From Lichtheimia corymbifera B2541 (Eukaryota > Mucoromycota > Mucoromycetes > Mucorales > Lichtheimiaceae), in contig JNEU01000565.1 in the NCBI GenBank assembly GCA_000697475.1, positions 1-64,000 of the forward strand: DNA of 64,000 nucleotides, read 5' to 3'. This document shows positions 38,721 to 49,976 of this stretch, one piece after another (within the stretch, counting starts at the first letter, position 1; each line of letters begins with the position of its first letter). Made by a program: the position numbers and the translations under genes. A model generated the notes under the pieces. That model made no database searches. It saw only the letters and a program-made list of their open reading frames with translations, and was not told the DNA's origin.

Positions 38721-39292
38721 ATGGCTTCTCGTGCTCTCTTCAACACTCAATTGACCTCTGCTGTCAAGCGTGCTGGTGCTCGTTTCCAATCCACCGCCGC
38801 CTCCACCTCCGAGTTCGCCGCTCAACGTGATGCCGTCAAGGCTCATGCCGGTCGTATGTATTACTCCTTGTACCTGTGCCTCATCTGGCTCACTCGATCC
38901 ATGCAACAACATTAACACGCTTTATTACAGCTGCTGCTGAGACCTGGAAGAAGATCAGCATCTTCGTCTGTATCCCTGCGTACGTATAGAGTGTCTTTTA
39001 TATATATATATATATATATCATATCGAATCTAACCGTATATTATTATAGTCTTCTTGCTGCTGGTGTCAATGCCTACAACTTGGCCACCGAGCACGCTGC
39101 TCACATGGAACACCACCCTAAGGAATGGGTCAAGTACCCCTACTTGAACAACCGTGCCAAGGTAAAAAGAGCACATGATGATATATTCGTGGATAAGAAT
39201 AGCTGATATTGAGAAAAACACATTAGGACTTCTTCTGGGGCAAGGAATCCCTCTTCTTCAACCCCAAGGTCAACCTTTCTGCTGAGGAGTAA
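38721..39292 (+). CDS. Cytochrome c oxidase subunit VIa (Cox13/COX6A)
   Basis: Four exons (38721-38850, 38931-38979, 39050-39161, 39227-39292) give 118 residues. The product is a nuclear-encoded inner-membrane subunit of respiratory complex IV. A mitochondrial presequence (MASRALFNTQLTSAVKRAGARF) leads to ETWKKISIFVCIPA, one membrane span (LLAAGVNAYNLA) and the family signature HHPKEWVKYPYLNNRAKDFFWG across the last intron. Length and order match fungal Cox13. A CT-rich tract immediately precedes the start, as at other highly expressed genes here. Confidence 0.95.
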
Positions 39293-39574
39293 ACTCATCA
39301 CTCCGTCATCAACTAGAAAGGAAAAATGGCTATGCATCACCATTTTGTATTCAAATCATGTAGATGTTATACTACTTTTAGCAAAGGATAAATGCATTCA
39401 TTCAAACAATCAACCATATTATTCAGTGTCATTATTTGAGATCACGCCATTTTTATTACGCGATTCTTTTTTTCAACCAGCTACATTTGATAAGCTTCCT
39501 TTTTTTTACCCTGCAAAGTCGTTTATACACATAGTGAATGCGAATATGAACATAAGAAATATCACTGCCTTGTT

Positions 39575-42000
39575 TTACGCTATAGAATAGAAAAAATGAC
39601 AATGAGCCAAAATGTCATGGATACTTGTTATAAAGGACTTACAGTATGGTTCGTAAGACCAAATTCTCGCTCGATTATCACCAGAGCCAGTGGCAAATAA
39701 CGGTCGGCCCGAAGGACTGATTGCAACAGAGATCACCGAGTTTTTGTGTCCTTGGAGCATGAATTGAGTTTGTCCAGTATGATAATCCCAGAATTGAACA
39801 CCACGATCTTTGGAGCCAGATACAATCCAATTGCCATCAGGAGTACAAGCAACCGACAAGACGAAATCCTATATCATGGTCGGTTAGAAGAGGTTCACCC
39901 ATCTATGCATGATTGACTTTATACCTTATGGCCGGTAAGCGTCATTTGACAAGGACCCTTGCGATCTCGATCCATGTTATAGCCTCGACTATCAGTGCCA
40001 GTGCCTAGTTGCCACACCTTGATTGTCTTGTCCAAACTACCGCTCACCAATGTCCTTCCATTAGGCATGAATGCAACTGAATACACGCTATCCTTGTGTC
40101 CTTCAAGACGCTCCAATGGTTGTGCTGTTTGAATATCCCAGACACGCACCATCTTGTCCAGACTACCAGCTGCCACCAAACGACTATCAGGAGAAATGGC
40201 CACGCTAGTAACACCAGGATCCTTTTGGTCTGCATCTTGGATGGGAATCACGTGCATCACCTTTTGTTCATGCATATCCCATATCCGCACAGTACGATCG
40301 CCTGATCCCGATACAATAACACGTCCATCACGGCTAAAATCGAGAGAATAAATGTCTTGGTCATGCCCACTGAATGTGTTGCGAATACGATTTCGAGCAA
40401 TATCCCAAATCTATAAAGTATGTGTGTAAGCATTTTCTTTCTCATCATTCGATCACAGACTTACGTGAATCTTTTTATCTTCGGCACCGGTTGCAAGGTA
40501 TTTGCCATCAGGGCTGAAGCACACGGAACGAATATATAAATCGCCTTCCTTTTGGGCATTCTCGTCATTCAATACACTATATACACAAATTACAAATCAT
40601 GTTATCCAAAAACACCCCATGCCGCATTTACCTTGTGCAGTCACCAGTGGCAACATCATAAATATAAGTTGCGCGATTACAACCTGCCGCCATCCATCGA
40701 CCGTCGGCACTGAATTTGACACAGCATACCACACTTGAATGATCCAAATTATGTACCAAATCAACCTTGAGATATCGTGGCGTCTTTGGATTAAATCTAT
40801 AATGTGTAAAGAAACTCAGTACCCATTTAGACAAGCTTATCTCAGATATTACTTACAATGCAAACCAATCACGACCTTCTACCTTCATGTTGGCGGGAAC
40901 CGTTTCAGGGTCGACATCGGCGAGTGTACCAGAACCTGACATGCCCATTTGAGATTTAGGACGTGGAGGTGGCACCATAGCACCAGATGGAGGTGGCGCT
41001 TGGGATGGAGGTGGTGCTGGAGGTGGTGCTGTTCCTGATGGAGGTGGCGGAGGCCCAGATGGAAGTGATTTGCGCTTTGGTGTCATAGCAGAACCAGAAT
41101 CCACAGACATGGGTGTAGTAGCATGTGTTGATGATGGTGTACCAGGAGCAGGACCACGAGGAGGATATCCACCATAGCCTACAAACCTTGTCAATATACC
41201 CTATATTCCTCTTTCCAGATGTTGAATTATTACCTTGTTGATTTCCTGATCCATTCATATAACCTGGTGCAGATCCATGAGGAACAGTGGCTGGTGCTTG
41301 GGATGAAGGGGGATAACCACCATGTGACGAAGGATGAGGATGATCAGCCATTTGTGTAGGTGCCACCAAAGGAGGTCCTTGACTGGTGCCGTTACCATTC
41401 GCATTCATGATACCACCAAAATAATTAGAACCAGGACCAATGCTAGGAGGTTGTTGTTGTTGCTGTTGCTGTTGATGTTGCTGTTGTTGCTGCTGTTGCT
41501 GTGGTGGTGGGGGCGCTTGTGACGATGGTGGCTGTGGATGTCCGCTACCTGCAGCAGCAGCGGCATTGGTGTTGGGTGGCATTCCGCTGTGGCCTGAACG
41601 CATTTGAGCAATCTCCAATTGTTGGCGGAGACGAGCAATCTCATCTTCATATCTGGTAGATAACAACAACGTCAAACGATTAGATTCATGCAATAAAAAA
41701 GACACGTTGGATACTTGCTGCTTCTTCATTTGTTGCTGCTGTCGTTCAAAATCCAATAGGTTTTGTTGAAAGTTGTGCATCTCCTGCAATTGCGTAGCCA
41801 CTGCAAACCATCAATATATATCTTCCCTTTCAACATATCATAGCATACTACTCACTTTTGTGTTCGATATTGTCCCTTTCTGACTTGTTCATATACACCT
41901 CCCTCGCAAGCTGATCAAACTCGCCCCGAATAGCATCAAGCATCTCCACAATGCGACTTTGAGGCGCTGGGACCATTGGCCGATGATTGTACACGGACAT
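39575..42000 (-). CDS. Tup1-type transcriptional corepressor (WD40)
   Basis: Eight exons (42000-41856, 41800-41234, 41178-40857, 40796-40632, 40576-40465, 40410-39925, 39868-39643, 39579-39575) give 675 residues. Tup1 forms a tetramer, binds Cyc8/Ssn6 and histone tails and silences many gene sets. The N-terminal tetramerisation helix ([21 protein letters not shown]) is followed by a Gln-rich coiled coil, a long Pro/Gln-rich linker, and seven WD40 repeats (for example [48 protein letters not shown]). It ends RIWSYEPYS, typical of the family. The last coding exon is only five bases. In-frame sequence at about 41656-41718 looks like a retained intron. Confidence 0.95.
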
Positions 42001-43671
42001 GTTTTCTCTTGGGTCAATGCCTAGAAACAAAGAAAAAACTTTTCTTAGTCAATGAAACGCGCAAAAGCAGTAATAAACCAAAGTCTCCATCTTGAGCTCT
42101 CAACTCTTGACAGCCCATGTCTGATACCGGCATTCACAAGATGAAACACAAGGCAATTGGTTAATGGAAGAGAACAACGTACCTCAGTGTTGTATAGTGC
42201 TGTCAAAGAGAGAAAGGTCTGGGTATGCGAAAGAAGAAAGAAGTGAACCGTGTGTGCCTCTGGTGGCCCCGCCTCACAGGCTTTACACTCCGCAAAGGCT
42301 GCTGCTGTTGGTCCAAGATAAACGCTTCTTGACGGTGTTGAAAGCAGTGCCTTCTTTGTAAACCCGATCCCTCCCCATTCTGGGTTTCTATCATCACATT
42401 TAAAGCAATGGAGTTTTTATATATCATAACAATTTATGTCAAAGGATCCCAGTTCTAATTTGTTTCATGATGGTGGTGATGGAGCAGAGAGAGAGAGAGA
42501 GAGAGAGATTCTATTTCATTGATGACCATGTGGTCAATAGCCAAAGATAGTCGTTGTCACAAATTGGCTCAAGCTACTTCTTGCATGAATGCGTCGCATG
42601 ATGCCATCACATGCAATAGTCCGATTCGGTGTTTGCAAGTTGTCTCGTTTTAAATTTCTGGTTAGCGCGTCTTGTTGGTTCATGCTGCACCAGTCGTATG
42701 TCGGTGTCAGCAGAAGCGTATTGCAGAATCGAATTGTAAGGTTGAAACTAACCCATGATCAAGAGATCATATCATAATGATCATTCGTTGCTCATTAGCA
42801 ACAAAGATAAGTGATACAGTTCGATAACATTTAGACATATCTTAGATTCACCATTCGATGCAGTATTCGTCGTCGGTGAGGAGAATCCTTACATGACTAC
42901 ATTATACAAACAGGAGGTGCATTTACCATGATCGATGCATCGTAGACAGCTTCATTAAGCTGAGGATCAGACATCGTAGCATAAGGAGAGACTTTGATTT
43001 ACCCAAAGTATACACAACTTTGGTCCTGATTGACAGCGCATATAATGCATCTCTTGTGAGTAAGTAGCTATTACGTTGATTATTGGTAGGCCATAAATAT
43101 GATGAAAGCAACAGGTGACACGTGGCAATTTTACATCCTTTTGGGAGAACGATTAAGGCTTATATATTACAATCGATAATGACTACTACCACTACTACTA
43201 CTACTAACTACTACGAAAGTTACTGGTTTGCGAATAACGACTGGGGATAAGTAATAATCATTATAGAAGATGATAGCATCGTCTCATTGAAATAGACAAG
43301 GAATGATTATAGTGCATAAATACAATAATCTGTCAGATGAGTGCCTAATAATCCAAGGAATAACATAATGGAAAAGAAGACTCACGTGAGAGAAGATGAC
43401 CTGATAACGCAGCTTAATCTTTTACTTGCGGACTTTTGGAGGCAAGTCTATCCAATAGCTTGCAGCGGATTGTCAGCAGAAGAAGTATCCGGTTTTTTCG
43501 CTCGGTTCCTTGTCTCTCTCCTACTCTCACCAGACGCGCTAGAGAAGGTAATGACTCGGCTGGATACTTTAGCAACCATAGAAGTAAAGGATGGGGTTGG
43601 AATTCAAGTATGGATGCTTATTGTCAATTTCGTCTTGTGCATTCGCGTGTTAGCCGTTTGCAAAATCCATC
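42001..43671. other. Divergent region between Tup1 and Sec24
   Basis: This 1.67-kb gap is the shared promoter region of two divergent genes. It contains a GA microsatellite (42487-42509) and an ACT-trinucleotide run near 43185-43205. A plus frame at 43341-43763 overlaps the Sec24 start in another frame and is not convincing. Confidence 0.5.
42487..42509. repeat. GA dinucleotide microsatellite
   Basis: An uninterrupted run of about eleven AG units in the Tup1-Sec24 intergenic region. Confidence 0.85.
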
Positions 43672-46600
43672 ATGGCGAGTCAACAGCAGCCTCAGTATCC
43701 GATCCAGCCGCCTCAGCAACAACAACCTGTCATGCAGAGACCTCCAGCAGGCAACGATCCTAGGATGGCACCTCCTGGATACCGTCCTGTAGTTGGAAAT
43801 GCAATGCCACCAGCTCATCCCGGTATGCCTTATCGTGCTTCTTCAGGTACACCACCACCACCCCACACACCACCAGCAGTTGGTGCAGGCTCTGCTTCAC
43901 CACCTATGCGACCTGGTTATCGACCTATGCCAGTACAGCAACAACCATCACCGAGAATGCAAGCTGCACAACCACCACAGCAAGCTGGTATGCGTCCACC
44001 CATGGCATCTCCTATGCCCAACACGATGATGATGCGTCCTGCTGGTGTTGGAAATCGTGTAATGTCTCCGCCATTACAATCACCATCGCAACAACCACAA
44101 CAACCACAACAACCTTCTTCTGCCGGTACTCCTCCTCCTCCACCCGCATCTCAAAGCCCTACTGTATCCGCTGGTTCATCCGCACCTCAGTCTCCTGTTG
44201 TTGATCATCATACTCGTACTCGCAAACGCATGTATCCAGAGCAAATCACAAAGGCTTATATGGATCAACCTGCAACAGCTCCTATCAATAACTTTGGTTA
44301 TCCTCAACAACAGCAACCAATCCAACAACAACAAATGTCATCACCTGTACCAAGTATGCCAGCGTATCCCGGTGCCCAACCACCTACTACTGCTACTACC
44401 GCCAATGCCGCGTATCCACAAGTCAATGCAATGGCGGGTCAATTTGGAAACATGAACTTGGGTGGTGTAAGTTATGAAGCAGCTCTATTTCATCATCACA
44501 AGCTTATTTATTGGGATTACATAGGGAAAAGCACCTTCTATTCCATTGCTTGGTGCTCCTCCACAAATAAGTGATCTCTACAGTCCTCCTCCACCTATCG
44601 CACTGCCACAGAACGTAGGTTTGAAGTGATTGGCATATTGTACAAGGTCGTTAATAAGGGTTCTTTAGGCTTCAGTGACCAATTCACCTTTTGTCAACAG
44701 TGATCCTTCTTTCAAATGTTGTACCATCAACGCGGTACCATCCAATGAATCGGTTCTCAAGAAATCAAAGTTGCCTTTCGCCCTTGTACTCTCTCCTTAT
44801 CGAACATCTGATGGCGAACATGTAAGAAAGAATTGGGTCTCAAGTAACCAGGATAGAAACTTAATGGAATCCTCTTATAATAGGATCCAGTACCTGTGGT
44901 TTCCGATTATGTCATTGCCAGATGTCGACGATGCCGTACTTACATTAATCCCTTTGTTACCTTTGTGGAAGGTGGTCAGCGATGGAAGTGTAACATGTGC
45001 TTCTTGTTGAATGACGGTAAGCATTGGGGTGGATGGTTACAGAAAAAAAAAAGTGTAATCTTTTGACGCATTTCATAATTAGTTCCTGCTGCCTTTGATT
45101 ACGATGCCCAAACGCAACAACCTGTGGATCGTTGGAAACGTGCTGAACTCAACTATTCTTGTGTTGAATACGTGGCTCCTACTGAGTACATGGCAAGTAC
45201 AGAGCAACTGGATATGTGGAGGCCAAAAAAGCTAATGAATATTCTCTTCTGTGCTTGATAGGTGCGACCACCACAAACACCATCCTACGTTTTTGTCATT
45301 GACGTGTCGTATTCGGCTATTCAATCGGGCATGGTAGCTACAGCCGCTCGTACGATTTTGGATTCTCTTGAACGCTTGCCCAATAAGGATGATCGTACCC
45401 AGGTTGGATTTATTACGGTGGACAGCAGCATTCATTTCTACAACATGAACCCTGAGTTATCTGAACCTCAAATGTTGGTGGTGTCTGATCTCGAAGATGT
45501 GTTTTTGCCTCAACCTACACATTTGCTCGCCAACTTGACAAAGAGTAAAGAGCTTATCCAAGGATTTTTGGAAAAGTTGCCCGACATGTTCAAGGATACT
45601 GCCAACGTCAACAATGCCCTGGGTAGTGCACTTCAAGCAGCCTTTAAGATTGTGGTAGGTCAAAATGAAATACCATGGGTATATGGGATGTTTTCTCACA
45701 GTGGTATTGGATAGTCTCCTTTTGGTGGCAAGATTGTGTGCTTGCAATCGACTCTTCCTAATATGGGTGCAGGTTCATTGAAGCCTAGAGAAGATCCAAA
45801 GGTGTTGGGAACGGCCAAGGTAATATCACAATGGGAAATTACTGCACATGCACAATCATGCATTGACACATTATCTCTGCTTGTTTCAATAGGAAACACC
45901 ATTGTTGAATGCTGCATCACCATTTTACAAGTCATTTGCTGTTGATTGTTCCCGGTCTCAAGTGTCATGTGATATGTTGATCTTTGGAGGACAATATGCC
46001 GATGTGGCTACTTTGGGTGAGGATTGTATCTCTTTTGTTTCGATGACATGCATTACTCATCCACGAGGACAAAGGTTGCCTTCCTAGATTCACAGGTGGT
46101 CAAACCTACTTTTACCCTGGTTTCCATGCCAGCAGGTCTGAAGATGCTCTCAAGTTTGCGCATGAATTCTCGGAATTATTGGCCGAAGAGATTGGATTGG
46201 AAGCAGTGTTACGTATCCGTGCCTCTCGCAATTTGCGTATGAGTGCGTTCCATGGCAACTTTTTCATCCGTTCAACGGATCTTTTGGCACTTCCTAACGT
46301 ACCACGAAACCAATCTTATTGTGTGGAGGTTGCCATTGAAGATGAAGTGCGTGGACCCACAGCTTGTTTCCAGACTGCATTGCTACACACCACTTGCTAT
46401 GGTGAACGCCGTATCCGTGTCGTGACACTGTGTCTTCCAGTGACCAGCTCGGTGACTGACATGTTGAACAGCATCAATCCACAAGCCGTTACTGCTTATT
46501 TGGCAAATAAGGGTGAGTATGCAGGGGATTTCTACCCATGTTCTGTATTATTGACCGGGTTCTATGTCAGCTGTCGAACGTGGACAAACAAGCAAATTGG

Positions 46601-47566
46601 ATGATGCACGCGATGCTGTCGTGAACAAGACCATTGATATCTTGGGTGTCTACAAGTCTCAAGTACTTGGCCTTGGCAAGGGATCCACTTCGCCACAATT
46701 AAGCGTACCTGAACACTTGAAATTACTTCCTTTGCTTACTCTTGCATTGATCAAACACGTAAGGAAGACGCGAATGAGTATGAACGCCGGGATCTAATAT
46801 TCTTGTTTCTTTTTTTTAGGATGGATTGAGAAATACACCTTTGATTCCCTCTGATCATCGATCCAATGCCATGAACCTGATACGAACCATGCCTTTGCAA
46901 TTGCTTATCCCCTATTTGCATCCTAATCTCTATGGCCTTCACAACATGCCTCCTGAGGTACGCTCTCCAAAGTATATATAATGATGGCAGTGGTTAATGG
47001 TTGATATAGGCAGGTGAAATTGGTGAAAACGGTGTAGTATTCCCTCCTGCACTCAATCTGACAATGGAAAAGCTGGAGCCCCACGGATGTTACTTAATGG
47101 AGAATGGCCAAACGATCTTCATTTGGGTGGGTCGTGGTGTTGTTCCACAACTTTGCGTTGATCTTTTCGACGTCAAGTCCTATACTGATATCCCCAACGG
47201 CAAGGTAAAAGACAATACCCTTTTTTACCATCCTTCATGATCTCTCATTCCCGGTCAAATAGTACACATTACCTACACTCGACACAGCCATCAACAAAAA
47301 GGCAAACACGCTGATATCCAAGACACGTGAGATGCGTCGTGGCAATTATTATCCTACTGTATACTTGGTCAAGGAAGATAGCGATCCTGCCCTGCGCATG
47401 TGGTTCCTCGCCCATCTCATTGAGGATCGTACCGAAAACGTGTTGAGCTATCAACAATTCTTACAGCATTTGAAGGATAGAGTAAGTGATGCGGCAAGAT
47501 AAATCGGATTATATCTATTAATGCTGATCATGCACCTTGTTATAGGTCAACGCTGGTTCTTTCTAA
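43672..47566 (+). CDS. SEC24: Canonical Sec24 (Sec24A/B type) COPII cargo adaptor
   Basis: Fourteen exons (43672-44466, 44525-44614, 44669-44821, 44884-45016, 45083-45192, 45262-45654, 45715-45819, 45893-46016, 46096-46512, 46571-46758, 46820-46957, 47010-47204, 47263-47481, 47546-47566) give 1,026 residues. A Pro/Gln-rich N-terminus of about 300 residues leads to the zinc finger ([12 protein letters not shown] ... CNMC), trunk ([15 protein letters not shown]), helical region and gelsolin-like domain ([12 protein letters not shown]). [18 protein letters not shown] and [11 protein letters not shown] place it with yeast Sec24 itself, distinct from the Sec24C/D paralogue at 10097-13941. The intron after 45192 starts with GC (GCAAGT) and ends at 45261. 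The extra paralogue probably widens cargo choice at ER exit sites. Confidence 0.96.
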
Positions 47567-48465
47567 TCCCCATACTATGTTATGTCGAGTCACCCTGCCA
47601 AACAAAAACAAAACCACTAGTATTAGCCGTTACCATTGTTACAGTAGATGGAATTTTATGTTATTGCACACTTCCCGTTTACCACATGTAGAAACAAGAG
47701 CATTGCCTGTTCAATAGCTTATCATTACGTTTATGTTATTCCTTACTCTTTCAGTGCGTGTTTTATGCTGTTTGTGTGTGTAGGCGGATGACACCAATGT
47801 ACAGCATGAGTGGGTAGTTTGATTTTCTCGAGTACAACTCTGAGGAATCATGTATGCGTCTTTTCTTCTTACACGTGGCCGTAGACTTGCAAAGCCCGGG
47901 TTCGTTCTCCCCTGACAATGTAAATTCATGCAACAATGAAACTTTCTTTAGCTACATACTCGTGACCCTGTGATGTCCAGTCATCACATCTCCCGCGGTA
48001 TGATAATAACATCCCAAAAGGAACGTTTGTTATGATGCTATTGACAAGATCCAATCACAAAGAAGAAGAAGGAGGTGAGTTATAGGAATGAACGCAGCCT
48101 TTGTTTATAGCACAATTAGACTCTTTCTCGTACATCTTTTCCTTTATTCAGAGTATTCACTACTGGATATACTTCTACATCCTGCACTTGGATGACGACT
48201 ATTGTGCATGGTTGACAGGCTGCATGAAGGATGTTGATAGTCAAGTTGACAAATTGATACACTCTTTTCCACACGTTGTATATATGCAATCCCTTCCATT
48301 CCATGTATCAAACCAATATCCACATTCACATCCATAGGAATAATTCGTATGTATTGAAGCAAGTTGCTACACGTAAATAAAGCTGCCTCTATATAATGGC
48401 TATATACTGTTCACGCAAATAAGGCTGCAAGACAAGTTACTGCAAGAAACTTGAGACAATGAAGT

Positions 48466-48640
48466 AAAGGTCTGGTAATAGCAACTGCTGGTACGTTTGG
48501 TCGCGGCAGAGAAGTGTGCATGAGCGTGTGTTGTAGTAGAGTGACAAGGCTGTGGACGCTGTTGGAGTGCAATGGAGTAAGACCTTGCTAATAGCAACTG
48601 CTGTAATGAATGCTGTTACCATTGGTTGTGGCAGAAGAGT
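48466..48640. repeat. Imperfect two-copy repeat
   Basis: The blocks AATAGCAACTGCTG and GGTCGCGGCAGAGAAGTG (near 48477-48515) recur as AATAGCAACTGCTG and GGTTGTGGCAGAAGAGTG (near 48591-48640). The copies are about 110 bp apart and diverged by short gaps. Confidence 0.6.
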
Positions 48641-48925
48641 GTACAAAGAAACGTGCATTGTCAAGGAAGGTGCGTGTTTCTTTAGTGGGGAGTACACGAC
48701 ATGGAGCTTGTCATTCGGTCAAAGGCTTTCCCATTCGTAGCATGGACATGATGGGTTGAAGCAGGACAATCGTTCGCTGATGATAGTTGTACTCGAATGC
48801 ATCAACGGTTGAGAATGGGAAGAAGAGGGAAATAAAGTGGGAGTGGAAGAGGTGGAAATTACATCTGTGGGGCAGTCAGACATATCCATATACACTTATA
48901 TCAATGCATGATATTGGGGTTGCCT

Positions 48926-49553
48926 GTCTCGAACCTCAAACTTGCACACAATATGCTCTTGGTCATGCTGAACAACTTTGTCTTAATAAAGAACCCACAC
49001 TTCATTTGAAAATTTCGAAAGGGAGAGCATAATGTGGGGTTTACTATGATGGGCGGAAATTGGGAAAGCGCCGGATTTATGAAAAAGTCAATTAATATGT
49101 AGTTTCTTAAGATTCCCCATCTCGCACTTGAAACTTAGTATGAGGGTTCTCTGAGCCATGCTGATCAATTCCATTCATTTAAAAATCGCATACTTCATTA
49201 TGATGTTTCAATGAATCGGGCGGTCCAAATATAGCGGAGACAATGGACGACGGAGCGCAAGTAGGCTGTATAGTGCACACCCCCGCCGTTGCCCTCCTCC
49301 ATCGTCAAACTTGGTCAGGCCGTGGGCTTCGACATGCTGATTAACTCTATTCATATAAAAACCATAGGCTTCATTGTGTAACTTTGGAATTGGAGGGTAA
49401 AGGTGGCAATTTAAGTAGTCCCGACGGTCCTTGAGTTTGAGATTACCCTGCTCGAACCTGAAATTTTCACACAAGATGCTCTTGGATACGCTGATCAATT
49501 TCGTCCTCATAAAGCCTCTACACTTCATTATGAAGATTTTGAGAAACAGGTAC
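48926..49553. repeat. Four diverged copies of a ~95-bp repeat
   Basis: Segments at about 48926-49022, 49128-49217, 49306-49398 and 49447-49553 share the order TCGAACCT...TTGCACACAA, CATGCTGATCAATT, a TAAA-containing spacer, and CACTTCATTATGAA followed by TTTCGA or TTTTGAG. Identity is partial, consistent with old copies of a short interspersed or MITE-like sequence. No coding capacity is seen. Confidence 0.6.
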
Positions 49554-49976
49554 CTTTATATTTTACCTATACTGTAATAAACGTTGGCGATAACTGATTG
49601 TGCCAAGAGCACTGTAGGTAAAATGCTCACAACGTTAAATAACACGTGGTGGTTACACACGGGTTGTTGACAGGTTGCTGCATAAATGGGATAAGGATTG
49701 CCTTTAGAAAGGTGTTGTATCATTATCATCAAGTTTGGGCACTGGAATGACCATTGTTAAATACGGGGCTGCCAGTATACGTATTATTTTCCTTCCACTT
49801 ATGGAACAATGAGGAGGTGTCTTTGTCATATCAGCTTAGCGGTCTACAAGGATGCAGTACTTGTGGATTACTCTATAACAAGATATTTTGATAAAAGCAA
49901 CGATCATTCATAATGCATGCCAGGAATCGGCGTATAAGGTATATATTATCACAAATAAACAACAAAGCGAGAACAA

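Larger units (their letters stand above)
47567..49976. other. Repeat-rich intergenic region
   Basis: This 2.4-kb gap separates the Sec24 and dioxygenase-family stop codons, which converge. No gene is supported. It holds a short imperfect duplication (48466-48640) and at least four diverged copies of a ~95-bp repeat (48926-49553), both listed separately. Confidence 0.5.

Noticed and set aside
43341..43763. 140-codon plus-strand frame overlapping the Sec24 start
   Set aside because: It runs into Sec24 coding sequence in another frame and shows no recognised family; the Sec24 ATG at 43672 fits homology.
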